Assembly (NCBI GenBank): GCA_010015655.1
Contig: ML976681.1
Location: 644,819-708,818 of the forward strand
Length of the DNA stretch: 64,000 nt
DNA from: Bimuria novae-zelandiae CBS 107.79
Taxonomy: Eukaryota; Ascomycota; Dothideomycetes; Pleosporales; Didymosphaeriaceae
Direction: 5' to 3'
Part shown: piece by piece, positions 1 through 12,121 of the stretch
Position numbering within the stretch: the first letter of the stretch is position 1
Layout of the letters: each line of letters starts with the position of its first letter
Translations under genes and position numbers: made by a program
Notes under the pieces: generated by a model
Seen by the model: the letters and a program-made list of their open reading frames with translations, nothing else
What the model was told of the DNA's origin: nothing
Databases searched by the model: none

Positions 1-1271
1 GGGCCTTTGTAGTTCAGTACCTTTTCCGTATCCTTTCGTACCAGGCCTATAGGCACTTAATTCATTCGAGGCTACATTCTTATACACGCACTCCCACATG
101 CCTCTGCTAGGAGATACGCCAACATCGATCCTTTGAGTGACCTGCGCCGATACAACAAGTGCCTAATATTTTCTGGAGTAGCCTTATTTACGCGTTCCTA
201 GCTAGTCTAGCGACCTAACTTTAACTTAATAGCTAGGTAGCGTTATATAAAGTAATTAGTCTACTTCTTTCCTAGGTTCTTATAGTTACCTTATTACTTA
301 AGAATAATAATTATAATAGCCTGTACTTGCGCGTGCGTTAGCGTATAACTAAGGGCCTCTTACTAGAGAATCTATTTCTCTAAAAGCTCTTCTTAAATAG
401 TTATAAGCCGTTATTTACCATCGTAAGCGTACTAATAGGGTTAGTGTAATGAGGTAAGCGCCCCGCTTACTAAGCCAATACTATGTGACTTCCTCACCTG
501 CACCAAAAGGTACGCACGAGAATACTTAAGCCAAGTATTACTTATATAGTATAATATATATAGGATATGCTAGGGTCAGCCACTAGCGCTAGTGTTTGAT
601 CCTAGCCTAGCCGGAACCTCTATAAGCGAGAGAAGGCCACGTGTTCGACCGTGCCTACCTCGTTATAGTTAGGCACTATTAAAGCGGCCGCGAAGAGTAT
701 TGCGTGGGACCCCGTGTTAGGTAGTAGTAGTAGCTAAAGCGACCCTAGATTTAAGGTCTACGAGCGCATTCTAGACATCTTCTTCTATATATCTAGCTAT
801 TTAAAGGCAGCGAAAATGGTGTAAAAAATATTTTTAAAATTAGCAAAGAATTAAGTTATTTAAAGTTGATATTTGGTCGTGGTGCATAGTGGGGGGCGAG
901 GTTGCGGGGCTGTCGGAAACTATGGGGTGTCGGAAACTAGGGTGCCCGACTTAGTCCCGTACTTTATGTCCGAACTGCCTATATTTAAAATATGCTACTA
1001 GCGTACGTCTCTCTTTAAATAGTAATATTATAACGCTACTACCGCTAAACGTTACGCTATCTAACTTAAGTAGCTTTTCTACCTTCTTTTTTATTACTAC
1101 CTTAATAACTACTAACGCGTACTACCTGCTAGGTCTTAGCTGCCTAAGCTAGCGTATCGTGCACACCTCTACTCTATTTTCTATTCTAAACTACTCTATT
1201 ACTAACTTACTTACTTTCCTTGTCTCTGCGTCTATTGCCAGCGCCACTTCCATCTAGTCTGCCTTAACAGG
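1..1271. repeat. RIP-degraded AT-rich sequence, unidentified transposon relics
   Basis: The stretch is rich in TpA and TAG/TAA in every frame and has no usable reading frame. Around 870-960 is a GC-richer patch with two copies of a gtcggaaacta motif, which may be a terminal repeat of an old DNA transposon. The Copia element to the right interrupted this sequence, and the sequence resumes at about 6,658. I recognise no protein in it. Confidence 0.6.
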
Positions 1272-1528
1272 TGTCCGATTACATGGCCCTTTGCACAAGC
1301 AAAGGTAGCTGGCGCAACCCTACACAAAGAGACCTTGCCAGTAGTCTGGTTCATCCGCACAATTCCGGGCGGAACAAAGGGCAACTCTCCTTAATTAACG
1401 GAAATAGATTAGCGTATTAGTGGAAGACATAAGGATATAAGAGCCTTATATTCTTACAGGAATACAGACAACGGATATAACAATTTATACCTTAATTTAT
1501 CTTATCAGATTACCTTTCTAATCTAACA
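1272..1528 (+). repeat. Left LTR of the Copia element
   Basis: 257 bp, starting with TG and ending with CA. It is nearly identical to the copy at 6,396-6,652, and most differences are transitions (for example tggc/tagc and ttcta/tccaa). Confidence 0.93.
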
Positions 1529-1734
1529 ATTAAGAGTCTCACTACCTTAACTAATACTATCTTATTAAGCTAATTGCAATAGCCCTATCAACCCTTAAAG
1601 ATCCCACAGTGATCCTAACTAACTACACAAATTACACACCATGGCTAAGACAGCTTAAAACAAGATGCTAATTCCTTAAGGTCTAGAACATTATTGACCC
1701 AGCGCTGATAGATGAACCAAAGCAGAAACCCGCC

Positions 1735-4700
1735 ATGCCAATACCGCCATTAATAGGCAACTACCAGCCAAACGCTGTCTACACGAATGCGAACCTAAAT
1801 AACGTACTAATATTACTATCTTATCTATCGCTGGCAGGCGCGAAAGTATACAAAGACGATAGCGACTACTACAAAGGACAGCTCGAGATCTATAAGGTTA
1901 TGGATCGAGCCTATCAAGAAGAAAAGGCAGACCTTAATAAGGTGGTTACCTTTCTCTAGTTAACAATCTCCGCGCATCTCTAGAATAACTACTGCATTCC
2001 TAGAGAAATAATTAAGTAATAGATAAATAACCTTACAATCACAATTAGGGTTAACTATTAAGACAAATACAGATAATTAAGAATAAGGTATCAAGAAGCG
2101 CTTAAGCTAATAAGAATAGCTAAATTATAGGCTACATAGCTCTCTGAGTACGATCACGCAGCCACAGAAGCAGAGACTAATTAGGTTCTAGAACTTTAAA
2201 GGCTAGACTTAGTAAAAGAAGACTTTATAAAGGCAGTTATCTATGTCGCACCTATGTAGGTAACGACCTTCTAGTAATATAGAAGCAAGGATGCAGCTAT
2301 CTCACGGAAGCACATAATGAAACTCTTCCAAGACTATATAATCCTATAGCACCTGACTAAGGGTAAATAAAAGGGCGCTTTTACTACTGCAGGGTTATCT
2401 CTCGCTAAAGGTGGTAAACCCACCTAGGCCACAGATAGGGACGCCTCTCTTATAGATAAAGCAGCATTATCTAAAAGTTAGGGAAGACCTTAGAATTATA
2501 AATAATAAAATAATAGTTAACGTACTAGAACTAAGCGGTCGCCTTAGAGCCTTAAGCTAATAATAGTTAGTGGTAATTACTGCCCTGCTTATGAACTACG
2601 CTATAGTCTTTAAGACTATTTCTATGCCTTTCTAGACAAGCAGCCAGACTGGTTCACACTAAACTCTTTTATAGTAAAGCTAGTTAAGCTTAGGCTAGAA
2701 CATGATACTGACTTCTAAGAAAAGTTAAAAAGAATAAAAAAGGCTAAATTACAGGCACTTAAAATTAAATAATTACACACTTCTACTCTACCTCGAATTA
2801 CTAAGGCTAATAATAAATAACTAGATAGACGCAAGATTACTAAAATCCTAGCAAGCTTTAACGCCGCATCCTTTTACACTAACCTAAACACGTACCTATT
2901 GCGACGCTTAGCCATACTCGATTTAGGCACAACCTGCCATATCTTTAATAACATTAATCGCTTTGTCTCATACCGTCCACCGGCGCCAGGAGACTTTATA
3001 TAGGCAGGGAATACATAAATATAGATTAAAGGATACAGGAGCGTCTATCTTAACGTATAGAGTACAAACAGTAATTAATTAATATAGCTAAATAATATAG
3101 CCTATTGCCCTAATCTGCTCTGTAACCTTATATTATTCCGATTACTCTAGAGGCAAGGCCTTTGGTGGGATACAAGAGCAGACCTAACGACTCTAAAGAG
3201 AAGAGATAATACTATGCTAGCAGAACTCTAAGAGCTGCATGGACAGTAGGTCTTAGAACACAAGACAAGGCTAGTAGGTAGTATTCCTACTAATACTGCG
3301 CACGCCACTCACAAGACTAATACACGCACTAAATAAAGACTGTAGAAGGCAGACGCGTGGACCTGGCACTAATAATTAGGCCATCTAGGCCCTTAGGCCC
3401 TTAAACACCTCGTGCAGTAATCTAAGGGGGTAAGGATTAAAAGTCTCTCTATAGTTAAGTGTGATACCTGCGGCAAAGCAAAACTAAAATAGCAAATACG
3501 CTGGCAAGCCAGAGATCTAACAAAAGGTCCCGGCGAGCGAGTCGCAATTAATTTTCACGACTATAAAGCAGACAGCTTAACAAGAGAGAAGAGCTAAATA
3601 CTAATTACTAACTAATTCTCTAGCTTTACATAGGACTTCTACTTTAAGGATAACCGCCTAGCATGGTTAATTATTAAATTACTTAGCACCTTTGTGCGGT
3701 TTATAGAAGTATAATACAACATTATAGTAAAAGTAATTAAATCTAACAATAAGATCTTCTCTATTAAAGTAAACGTTAAGAAGTAGTGCTTAGCGCAAGG
3801 CATTAAGATTAAGCCTTTAGCACCTAATACTTAAGTATAAAATAGAGGAGCTAAACGCTTAGGGGGTGTAATTAAGGAGAAAGCGCGCGCGATACGACTT
3901 AACTCTAACCTACCCTAGTAAATATAGCCTAAGATCACCCGAGCCATAGTCTACTTATATAATTAAACGCTAAACTACGCTAATCGATGGCAATCTCTAT
4001 ATAAAGTGTTCTTTACGATAGTAGCTTTTCAGAACAGCATTGTTACCTAACTAAAGAAGCCTAATTAAGCTCACCTAAAAGCATATAGCTGCAAAGCTTT
4101 TACAATAACCGACGATACAAAACGCGGCAAGAGCAGGCTTTAGAGGTTTAACCCTAAGACATAGATTAGCTACCTTGTTAGCTATAAATTAATAAATATC
4201 TAGAGAATATAGATTCCCTCTCTAGCAAAGACAATTAGTACTCGCGACGTAATATTCGACGAGGATACTATGTTCTTAGGCAAAACTAAAGACCTAATAG
4301 AAAACCTTATGCATAGTATATTAGAAGAAATAGCAGCCTAGGTGTAATTAGTAGAGTTACCTCCCTTACCTTAACAAGAGCATGCCACTAAGTCCTTCTT
4401 TAAGGATAAGATAATTAGTAAAGCGCTAGAGGAAGAGGTTAAAGGAGCTCTTAAGTACAGGCAAGACAGGAAAGTTAGGTGCAAATATCTAACACCTCCC
4501 TTAACGCCGCTACTAGTAACACTCCTTGCATAATTAATAGCAGGAGGCAATTAAGCTATACCACCCTAAAGAGTGCAAACAGGGCAGTTGCAAACAAGCC
4601 TATAGACCGCAGCCTTTATAGCAGGCACTAAAGCCAGCAGTAGCGGTAAATATAAAAGTAAGACTCTTAATAAGGCGTAGCTTTGATAAATAATCACATT

Positions 4701-6360
4701 AGGTAAGAAGCCACATCAAAGCGTGCTTCTAGAGCCACCCACATGCCAAAGCAAGCTCGAAGATTACCCTCTCTATAATATGTGGAAGGAAGCAGAACGT
4801 TCCCATCTATAGAGCTACAAGGAAATGAAGTCCTAGAGTGAGGTTGCAACCGCTCTAGTGAAAGTGGCAGGCTATTAAATCCTTAACTACATGTAGGTAT
4901 ATACCTACAAGTTTAATAAGTATTATTAATTACAAAAGTGCAAGACAAGGCTAGTAGTGCGAGGCAATTAACAGCGGCACCTTACCTTGCAAGAAACCTA
5001 CGCCATAATACTTATAAGATAATTATTCTACATACTTATAGTAATTGCAGCTCGTTTTGACCTAGAACTTATCTAACACGACGTTACCAACGCGTTTGTC
5101 CACGCGAAGCTAGATAGAGAAATCTACATAAGAATGCCTCGCGGCTACTCGCGAGCAGGCACAGTCCTTAAACTACACAAAGCACTATACGGACTACGCA
5201 TATCTCCACTACTCTAGCAAAGAGAGTTCACGTTAACACTCCGTGATATTAGCTTTAAAGTAGTACCCTACGAGCCATGCTGCCTTATTAAGAATGGTAT
5301 TATTATCTTCTTTTATATAGATAACATTATTATTGCGTATAATAAGTTATAAAAGCAAGCTGCTGAAGCTGCTCTCGTAATAATAAGTACTAAATTCACA
5401 CTTATAGGTGGTAAAGACCTGCAGTAGTTTCTAGGAATTGAAATTATTAGGGACCGCTCGAGCAGAAAGATCTGGCTTTTATAAGCTTTATATATTAATA
5501 AAATATCGCGCCTTATTAATCACCATGAGATTTGCTATAATACCCTAATAGGTCTAATTAAATTGCTCCTAAGGACAGAACTAGCTAGCAAGGGTGAGAT
5601 TAATAGATACTAGCGCAAAGTTAGATTAATTCTTTATACTATAGTTACATCTCGACCAGATATCGCCTTTGCAAGCTCCCAATTATCACGATTCCTGTCT
5701 AACCTAAGTAAAGAGCACTAAGTGGCTACTAATTAAGTTCTCCTCTACCTTGCTAACACTAAATTACTAGGTCTTTAGCTTGGGGGTGTAGATACTTTAG
5801 AAGTAGCAAGTGACGCATTCTTTACCGACAACACACTCAACCGCAAGAGCTCGCAAGGATACATTATTAAGCTATTTAGTAGCCTAATCGCCTAGAAAGC
5901 AAACAAGCAAGATACAGTCACTACATTAACAACTAAAGCCAAATTACTAGCACTATCGCAAGTAGCCAAGGAGGCTTTATTTACATCGCGATTACTAAAG
6001 GAACTGAAGATCAACCTCAGCGATTCCCTTATTACAATTAATTATAATAATTAGCAAATAATCCAACTTGTTACTAAAGAAATTGCCAAGTTGCAGACCA
6101 AGCTCCGTTATATGGATATCTACAATTATTGGCTGAGACAAGAGGTCGCACTAGGGACAATTAAGGTAGACTATTAACGCTTAGAGGATATGGTCGCTAA
6201 TAGACTTACAAAGGCCCTGCCAGTGAATAAATGGAGCAAGTTTCTGCATAAACTAGGACTTAAAGATATATTAGACAAGATCACTAATTAAGAGGTTGCC
6301 CTGCAGGATCTCTAGCAGAGGATAGAGGCCTTTAAGTTGGAATAATAGATAACTGCGAAG
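1735..6360 (+). pseudogene. Copia gag-pol polyprotein remnant
   Basis: An open 74-codon piece at 1,735-1,959 resembles a Copia gag segment. A gag-pre-integrase stretch near 3,370-3,500 keeps the order W-H-LGH-...-C-x2-C (LGHLGP, then CDTCGKAK). Reverse transcriptase near 5,040-5,400 keeps a VTNAFVHAKLD block, MPRGY and a degraded YxDD box read as YIDN. RNase H near 5,810-6,140 keeps TDNTLNRKSSQGYI and the final LRYMDIYNYWLR segment. Stops fall every few dozen codons, so this is a dead copy. Order and motifs place it in Copia rather than Gypsy, because integrase lies before reverse transcriptase. Confidence 0.85.
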
Positions 6361-6395
6361 GTCTAGCTTAAGGATAAGCCCAAGCTAAGGGGGTG

Positions 6396-6652
6396 TGTCC
6401 GATTACATGGCCCTTTGCACAAGCAAAGGTAGCTAGCGCAACCCTACATAAAGAGACCTTGCTAGCAGTCTGGTTTATCTGCACAATTCCAGGCGGAATA
6501 AAGGGTAACTCTCCTTAATTAACGGAAATAGATTAGCGTATTAGTGGAAGACATAAGGATATAAGAGCCTTATATTCTTACAGGAATGCAGACAACGGAC
6601 ACAACAATTTATACCTTAATTTATCTTATCAGATTACCTCTCCAATCTAACA
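6396..6652 (+). repeat. Right LTR of the Copia element
   Basis: 257 bp and the same length as the left LTR, preceded by the polypurine tract and followed by the ATAGG half of the target duplication. Confidence 0.93.
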
Positions 6653-6657
6653 ATAGG

Positions 6658-7820
6658 ATACCACTTAGGGCCCACTAACCGCGTACCAGGAATGTGCGGC
6701 TCTTGCTATTTAGCTATTATCTATTAGAACGCTGTCTTTCTATCTTTATCTACTAAGAACTTAATTACGCTTGTGCTATTATTTACTTACTATACTCTAG
6801 AGTCTTTTGCCTTAGCCCTAGCAAGCCTAAGGTTAACGTCGAATCTAAATAAACGGAGAGGCTTAAAGTTTGGGCTAATAATAAAGATGTAAGGCAATTT
6901 ATAGCTAGCTAGAAATTCTAACTGCCTAATTGCATTCAGCGTGACCCTGCGCTGTAGAGAACGGTGGAAGAGAAGATCCTGGAGAGAGTAAATAGCATGT
7001 AAGTTATTTATTAAGCCTGTAACCTGCTACAGACTTATAAATTTCTAGGTTTCTTCTGGCTCGCTTACACATCGATTCTCTGTTAGACAAGATAATAGCG
7101 AAAAAGGTTAAGATAACACTAGCTAACCTCTCGAAAGGCTTAGTAACGCTTAATAACGTATATAAAGATGCTTTATAAAGAATTAAGAGCCAGTTAGATA
7201 GTTACTACGAACTAGCTAAGAAAGTCCTATCGTGGGTTACACACGTAAGGAGGCTACTTATTATAGTTAAGTTATGCTATGCCCTAGCGGTAGAGCTCGA
7301 TCCTAATAACCTACCAAACTTTAAGGATCTAATATTAGTGTATGCTAACCTTGTTATTATTAATTAAGAAAGTAGTGTTAATTTTCTTATATATTATACT
7401 ACGCAAGAGTACTTTAAGTGTATTAAAAATATATAAAACTTTAATACTTTACTATATATTGCCTGCGTATACCTTACCTACATATTGTTTAATCTATTTA
7501 AAATAGGTAGCTACTCCTTTATTAAAGACTTTAAAGAGAGACTTTAGAAAAGCAAGTTCTTAAGTTATGCTACTAAGTATTAGGGAGAGTATATTATAAA
7601 GGTAAAAAGCAATACGTACACGCTAGCCTATTTATTCCTTTCTAATAGCTACTTAGTTTTAAGCACTACGCAGGTGCTCTTACCTCTAAGATATAAGTAC
7701 GGTAATTATCGCTATGCATATTCTATAGACAGCATAGGAGCACATCTTGTAGCGCGATTTAGATTATTACTTACCCTAGAGGCTATGCTCCTGCCTAAAG
7801 GACAAGAAAGAAGACCTAAG
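6658..7820. repeat. RIP-degraded older sequence flanking the Copia insertion
   Basis: This continues the sequence left of the Copia element. It is AT-rich with TpA excess and stops in all frames. No domain could be recognised, and no terminal repeats pair across it. It is probably an older transposon. Confidence 0.5.
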
Positions 7821-7822
7821 TA

Positions 7823-9926
7823 CAGTGACCGTACACGCCGTGCACACCTTCGGGTCGTGTACACCTTAGCGACCTGCTACACGCCTTAAAAATGAGGCTA
7901 TAGAGCCACGTATAATAGTTATTATCGCGAGAATTTTTATTATAATAGTCTACTAAGTTCTATAGTGCCTACCCTACTCCTATTTTTTATTTAGCTTTAT
8001 TTTGCGGCTGCTGCGAGTAGTAACTAGTAAAGGTGCTAAGAATAGTAATACCTTAATAATAACGCGAGCAGCACCACGCGCACGCTATTTTTTAGCTATA
8101 GGCTCTATAGAAGGCTTACTTAAGATCTTACGCTTGCCTATTTTAGGTATTTATATAAATTTAGTAGTATTGCGCTCTTGTTTCTTCTATTACTTCTTAG
8201 CGTTATTAGTAGCCTTCTTCCTTGCTTTCTCTTCCCTTACTCTTTCTTATTTTACACGCCTCTGCCGCTTATCCTGCTTATCTTAAAGCTTCTTCTAGGC
8301 TTAAAGCTCCTTCTAATAAGCTTTATTTACCTTCTTTTATAGTTTTTGCTCCTTATTAGCCTCGTAGCGCTCCTCAGCTTGGCGGATCTTATAAGGGGAC
8401 TAAAGAATAGCTATACCGTAAAACTCCTTATAATACTATAGGTTAAGCCTCCTTTACTTATTTTTAAAAAGCTTAAGCTTTCTAATTACGTTGCGTAGGC
8501 CTTCGTTTTCAAGCTGTACAAGCTGTGTATGGTAGAAAGGTAAGAGATAGTACGCCTTAACTGCTGCACCTCCTCTGCGTCCTGATTCTCCACCACCTAG
8601 GCCAGTATTTAGATAGCTTGCTTTCAGTTATCTGCTATAATTAGTGAAGGTGTACGAGGTAGCTACCTGCGCTTATTCTAGAATTTATTAATAATTATAG
8701 CTACGTTTGGTGGCGATAGGCCTGTAACTTTAAAGGCCTTAAGGATAAGGCTTAGAGTGAAGGTCCTTATCTAGGACTTATAAAATAGGCGGAAGAAGTC
8801 GCGCTTCTTCACGCCTACAAGGCCTTAAGTACTATAAAGGTGTTTAGTGAGCTGGTTTGTATAGCTTATACCCAGAGGTAAGAAAAGGGCTACATCGAGC
8901 GGCTGCAGCGTGTGGGTACTGTAAGGAGGGAACACTAGTAGTAGTATCCTATTCTTATCGCAGTACTTGATGAAGGACTAGGTTATATGCGAGCCGTGGC
9001 TATCTATAATAAGTAGTCGCCAACTTCTACGCGCCTTCTCTCGAGTGTAGCGATTAAAGACCTATTCTAGCCACGCAAGGCTGACCTTGTCGTTTATCTA
9101 GCCTAAGGGCGTTATAGTAACAAACACTAAGTGCTTTTCTACGTCTATATCCTCCACCCAGGATAATTGTATCTCGTTGGGAGCGCCTGGATAGATAATG
9201 CCTGGAGGCAGTGCCGAACCATTAGCGTAAACGCTTGCGAGTATCGACACCCACTGCCTATTACCGTCTTGCATAGGCTGGCGCCTTGTTTTTAACTCCA
9301 CAGAAGCCCTACTAAACACTTGTTTAGTGCGCCTATTAAGTACTCCAATCGCGAAGCCCTTCTTATCTATATTATACATATGCCGTGGCTTAATTAAGTA
9401 TTCGGTAATCTTGGAGTGCACAAGCTTAAAGTATTATATATACTTCTCGCTACTATCGGCGTAGAGGCGCTGTGCATCGATAGCGTTAGCCCATTTATAT
9501 AGGAGCTGGTCGCGGTGACGGTCAAGGAAGCGAGTAACCCACGAGTCAAAGACCCTATCTGCAGCCAATTTAGAAGCCATATTTTATACTATCTGCCTTA
9601 TAGGAGGTAGGCCTCGCTTAGTAAGCTTAGCTATAAACTCACAAAGCTCTCGCTCTTATATAGGGTAGAGTTTAAGTAGTTATTAATTAGCGTTAGCACG
9701 CGACGCGATAACGCATTAGTAGTATTATAATAAAGTTATATAGCATATATTATATTTTTTTATAATTACCTAGTATAAAAGTTTACCTTCTATATCTACT
9801 GTATCTGCCTCTTTAAGCGCTTCTTTTAATAACATTATGGTGTTAAGTTATGGGGTTAAGGAGTATAGAAGATTTTTAGTAAGGGTGTGCACGGCCCGAA
9901 GGTGTGCACGGCGTGCACGGTCACTG
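7823..9926 (-). mobile_element. Pogo-type (Tc1/mariner superfamily) DNA transposon, RIP-degraded
   Basis: The ends are inverted repeats of over 40 bp beginning CAGTGACCGTRCACGCCGTG, differing only by transitions, and flanked by TA at 7,821-7,822 and 9,927-9,928. The 2.1-kb inside carries a minus-strand transposase remnant. The clearest piece, 9,098-9,421, has the YNIDKKGF block of pogo/Fot1 DDE transposases and a QDGNRQWVS segment. The E in the usual DEKGF motif reads K. Stops upstream and downstream show it is inactive. The terminal repeat itself contains repeated gtRcac units. Confidence 0.9.
9098..9421 (-). pseudogene. Pogo/Fot1-like DDE transposase fragment
   Basis: 107 open codons correspond to the start of the DDE_1 catalytic core. 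YNIDKKGFAIG holds the first catalytic Asp, followed by RRQPMQDGNRQWVSILA and a LPPGIIYPG segment. Stops lie on both sides, and the rest of the core is visible only in pieces. It belongs to the element at 7,823-9,926. Confidence 0.75.
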
Positions 9927-11443
9927 TAAATAAAGAAGGATAGTAATAGTTAATTAGCGACCTAGAAAGCATTCTTATTCGTGCAGAGTGGGACACAGAA
10001 TAGGGTAGAAAGGGGCTGTACACGGGACCCATATACCGGTAAGTTTAGTAACGTTACACTTAAATAATCACGATTGCTTTCTTTACCCTGCCGAGACAGT
10101 CAGTGCGCCGCGACACTAACGCGCCACCCCAACACCAGCACCGCAGCCAGCAACATAAGGCTGTAGAGTTTTATATAAAAGCTTTTATCGCGAAATTTTC
10201 TAGAGTTAAGATTTTATAAAGCTATAGAAGATTACTAGCTAGTTAAATTATAGATATCTACTTAGTGTTCTAATTATTTAGCTACTGCGCGATGCTGGCG
10301 CTAATAGCGTAGATATTACTATATTAACGCGTATAGATGCCGGCGTAGGCTTCTTCCTCTTTATAATTATATAAGTAGCTTTTAAAGCATTCTAGCTTCC
10401 CTTTTTAGTAATTTTAAGATATTTTTAAAGTTGTTATTAAGCCTTGCGAGCCTATTAATAGAGGCGTTACTTAGTAGCCTAATTAGCTTTCTCTTTAGCG
10501 CGCGTATTTCTAGCTACTACACGCGTAATACGCTTCTCCTATAGTAGATAAGCTTTAAGCTACCTATTTACTATCTAGATCTCTCTCTGCTTACTTTTCT
10601 AGAGTTGTAGTTGTTGCTTTTTAGCCTTTTATTAGCTGAGAGAATCGCGCGCCCTCTATACGCGGGCAGGTAACTAGAAAATAGATCTTCTATACTACTT
10701 ATCTAGCTACTTAAAAGGTAGAGTCCTGCCTTTTGTTTAACGCTGTTTCTAGTTTGTGAGGGCTTCTCGTAGCCCTTAATTCTCATGCTCTAGGAGCTGC
10801 TTCTGTATAGAGATTAAGTGTATAGTGCGACTTAGCTTCTTGGCCTTATCACCTCCCCCTGTATTAACAATAACCTTTAAAAGCCAATCGATTTTGCGCT
10901 AATTAGACGCGCTAAGTACTAAAATAGAGCTTTACGCAATCTCTATTCTAGAGACTTATTTTTATTAAATTAACTAAGGATTAGTGTAGGATCTAGCGGC
11001 GAGATACCTATATACTTAAAAGCTTTAATAATTAATTGCGGCGTAACTAACGTTGTTTAGGCCTTCTAAAATAGTGTAAAGAAGTCTCTTTTAGCGATTA
11101 TTAATAGCCCCTAACTCCTATACAGGTATGCGGAGAGCTCGTCGGAGTAGGCGATAGAAAGAGACTTAAATATATAAACGTCTAGAGGCTATAGCGTATA
11201 AGTGGCGTAAGGGGGAAATATCGCAAGGAGGATCTTTTTCTAATTACAGTAGTTAATAAAATCTATAGTAACGTAAGATCTATGCCTATTAAGGACTAGG
11301 AGTTACCACTACTATTAAGCCTTCTCCTTAGTACAGCGATTAAACACCTATTTTAGCTATTAAAGCCCTATCTCGTTGTTTAACCATCTAGAGGTTAATA
11401 AGGTGATAAAGACTCTATAAGAATTAACGTTAATTTCCTTAAC

Positions 11444-11653
11444 CTAGCTTAATTGTAGAGTCTTAGCGTTAGATCGATAGATTAGTAATAGATTAACAGT
11501 AGATCTATTGGCGCATATACATGCGATGAGCGAGATCCACTCACGACTACCATCTTGGATAGATTGCCTCACTTGGCGACTCTCATATATAGGCCTATTA
11601 AAGATCCTTTTTGACCTGCTAGTGATGCCGAGTAGGAAGCCTTTTTCGTCCAT
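11444..11653 (-). pseudogene. Pogo-like DDE transposase fragment
   Basis: 69 open codons start at the MDEKGF catalytic block. A segment QSIQDGSREWISLIACICAN aligns with QPMQDGNRQWVSILASVYAN of the element at 7.8-9.9 kb. Stops bound it on both sides. Confidence 0.75.
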
Positions 11654-12004
11654 ATTATAGGTATGCTAAGGCTCTATGCCATACTTTATAATTTTCTTAT
11701 GTAGAAGCTTAAAGTAGAGCCTATATCTTACGCCTAAATTAGCGTTATAGCAATTACTATCTAGCCTAGTCGTCCATCGCAAGATTAGGGAGTTAGGGTA
11801 GCGCCTAATAAAGTAATTAACCTATTATATAAAGATATTCTTTTTAGTAATAATTAATATAAAGTTTTAGATCATCTAACGCGTAGGGGGTAGACCTTTC
11901 TAAGTAAGACGCTATATATACTATAGAAGCTTAGATTCTTATTATTAGTTAAGATTTTAGTAAGTCCATAGTAGCTGTATACGCGCCTGCATGGCGCGTC
12001 TATG

Positions 12005-12121
12005 CTAGCGCGTTAATGTTGACCGCACAACACCAAATTCTTCTGTAATTTTTCTATATAAGAAAGTTTCTCCAGGTTCTCGTGAGTCGATAGCGATGAT
12101 TGCAGCCTCAATCGGATCCAT
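12005..12121 (-). pseudogene. Pogo-like transposase N-terminus (HTH)
   Basis: From the ATG at 12,121 the minus strand reads about 38 codons: MDPIEAAIIAIDSREPGETF then a segment resembling a helix-turn-helix (ITEEFGVVRSTL). This fits the psq/CENP-B-type N-terminus of pogo transposases. It then hits stops. The terminal inverted repeat starts about 90 bp upstream. Confidence 0.7.

Larger units (their letters stand above)
1272..6652 (+). mobile_element. Ty1/Copia LTR retrotransposon, full length, RIP-inactivated
   Basis: Two direct LTRs of 257 bp each begin TGTCCGATTACATGG and end in CTAACA. They are flanked by a 5-bp target duplication, ACAGG at 1,267-1,271 and ATAGG at 6,653-6,657, differing by one C-to-T change. 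The inside reads in Copia order on the plus strand: a gag remnant near 1,735, a pre-integrase zinc motif near 3,370-3,500, reverse transcriptase near 5,040-5,520 and RNase H near 5,810-6,140. Many TAG and TAA codons break all domains, mostly where CAG, CAA or TGG would be expected, which is the RIP signature. A purine-rich tract (aagctaaggggg) precedes the right LTR. It cannot encode working proteins. Confidence 0.93.
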
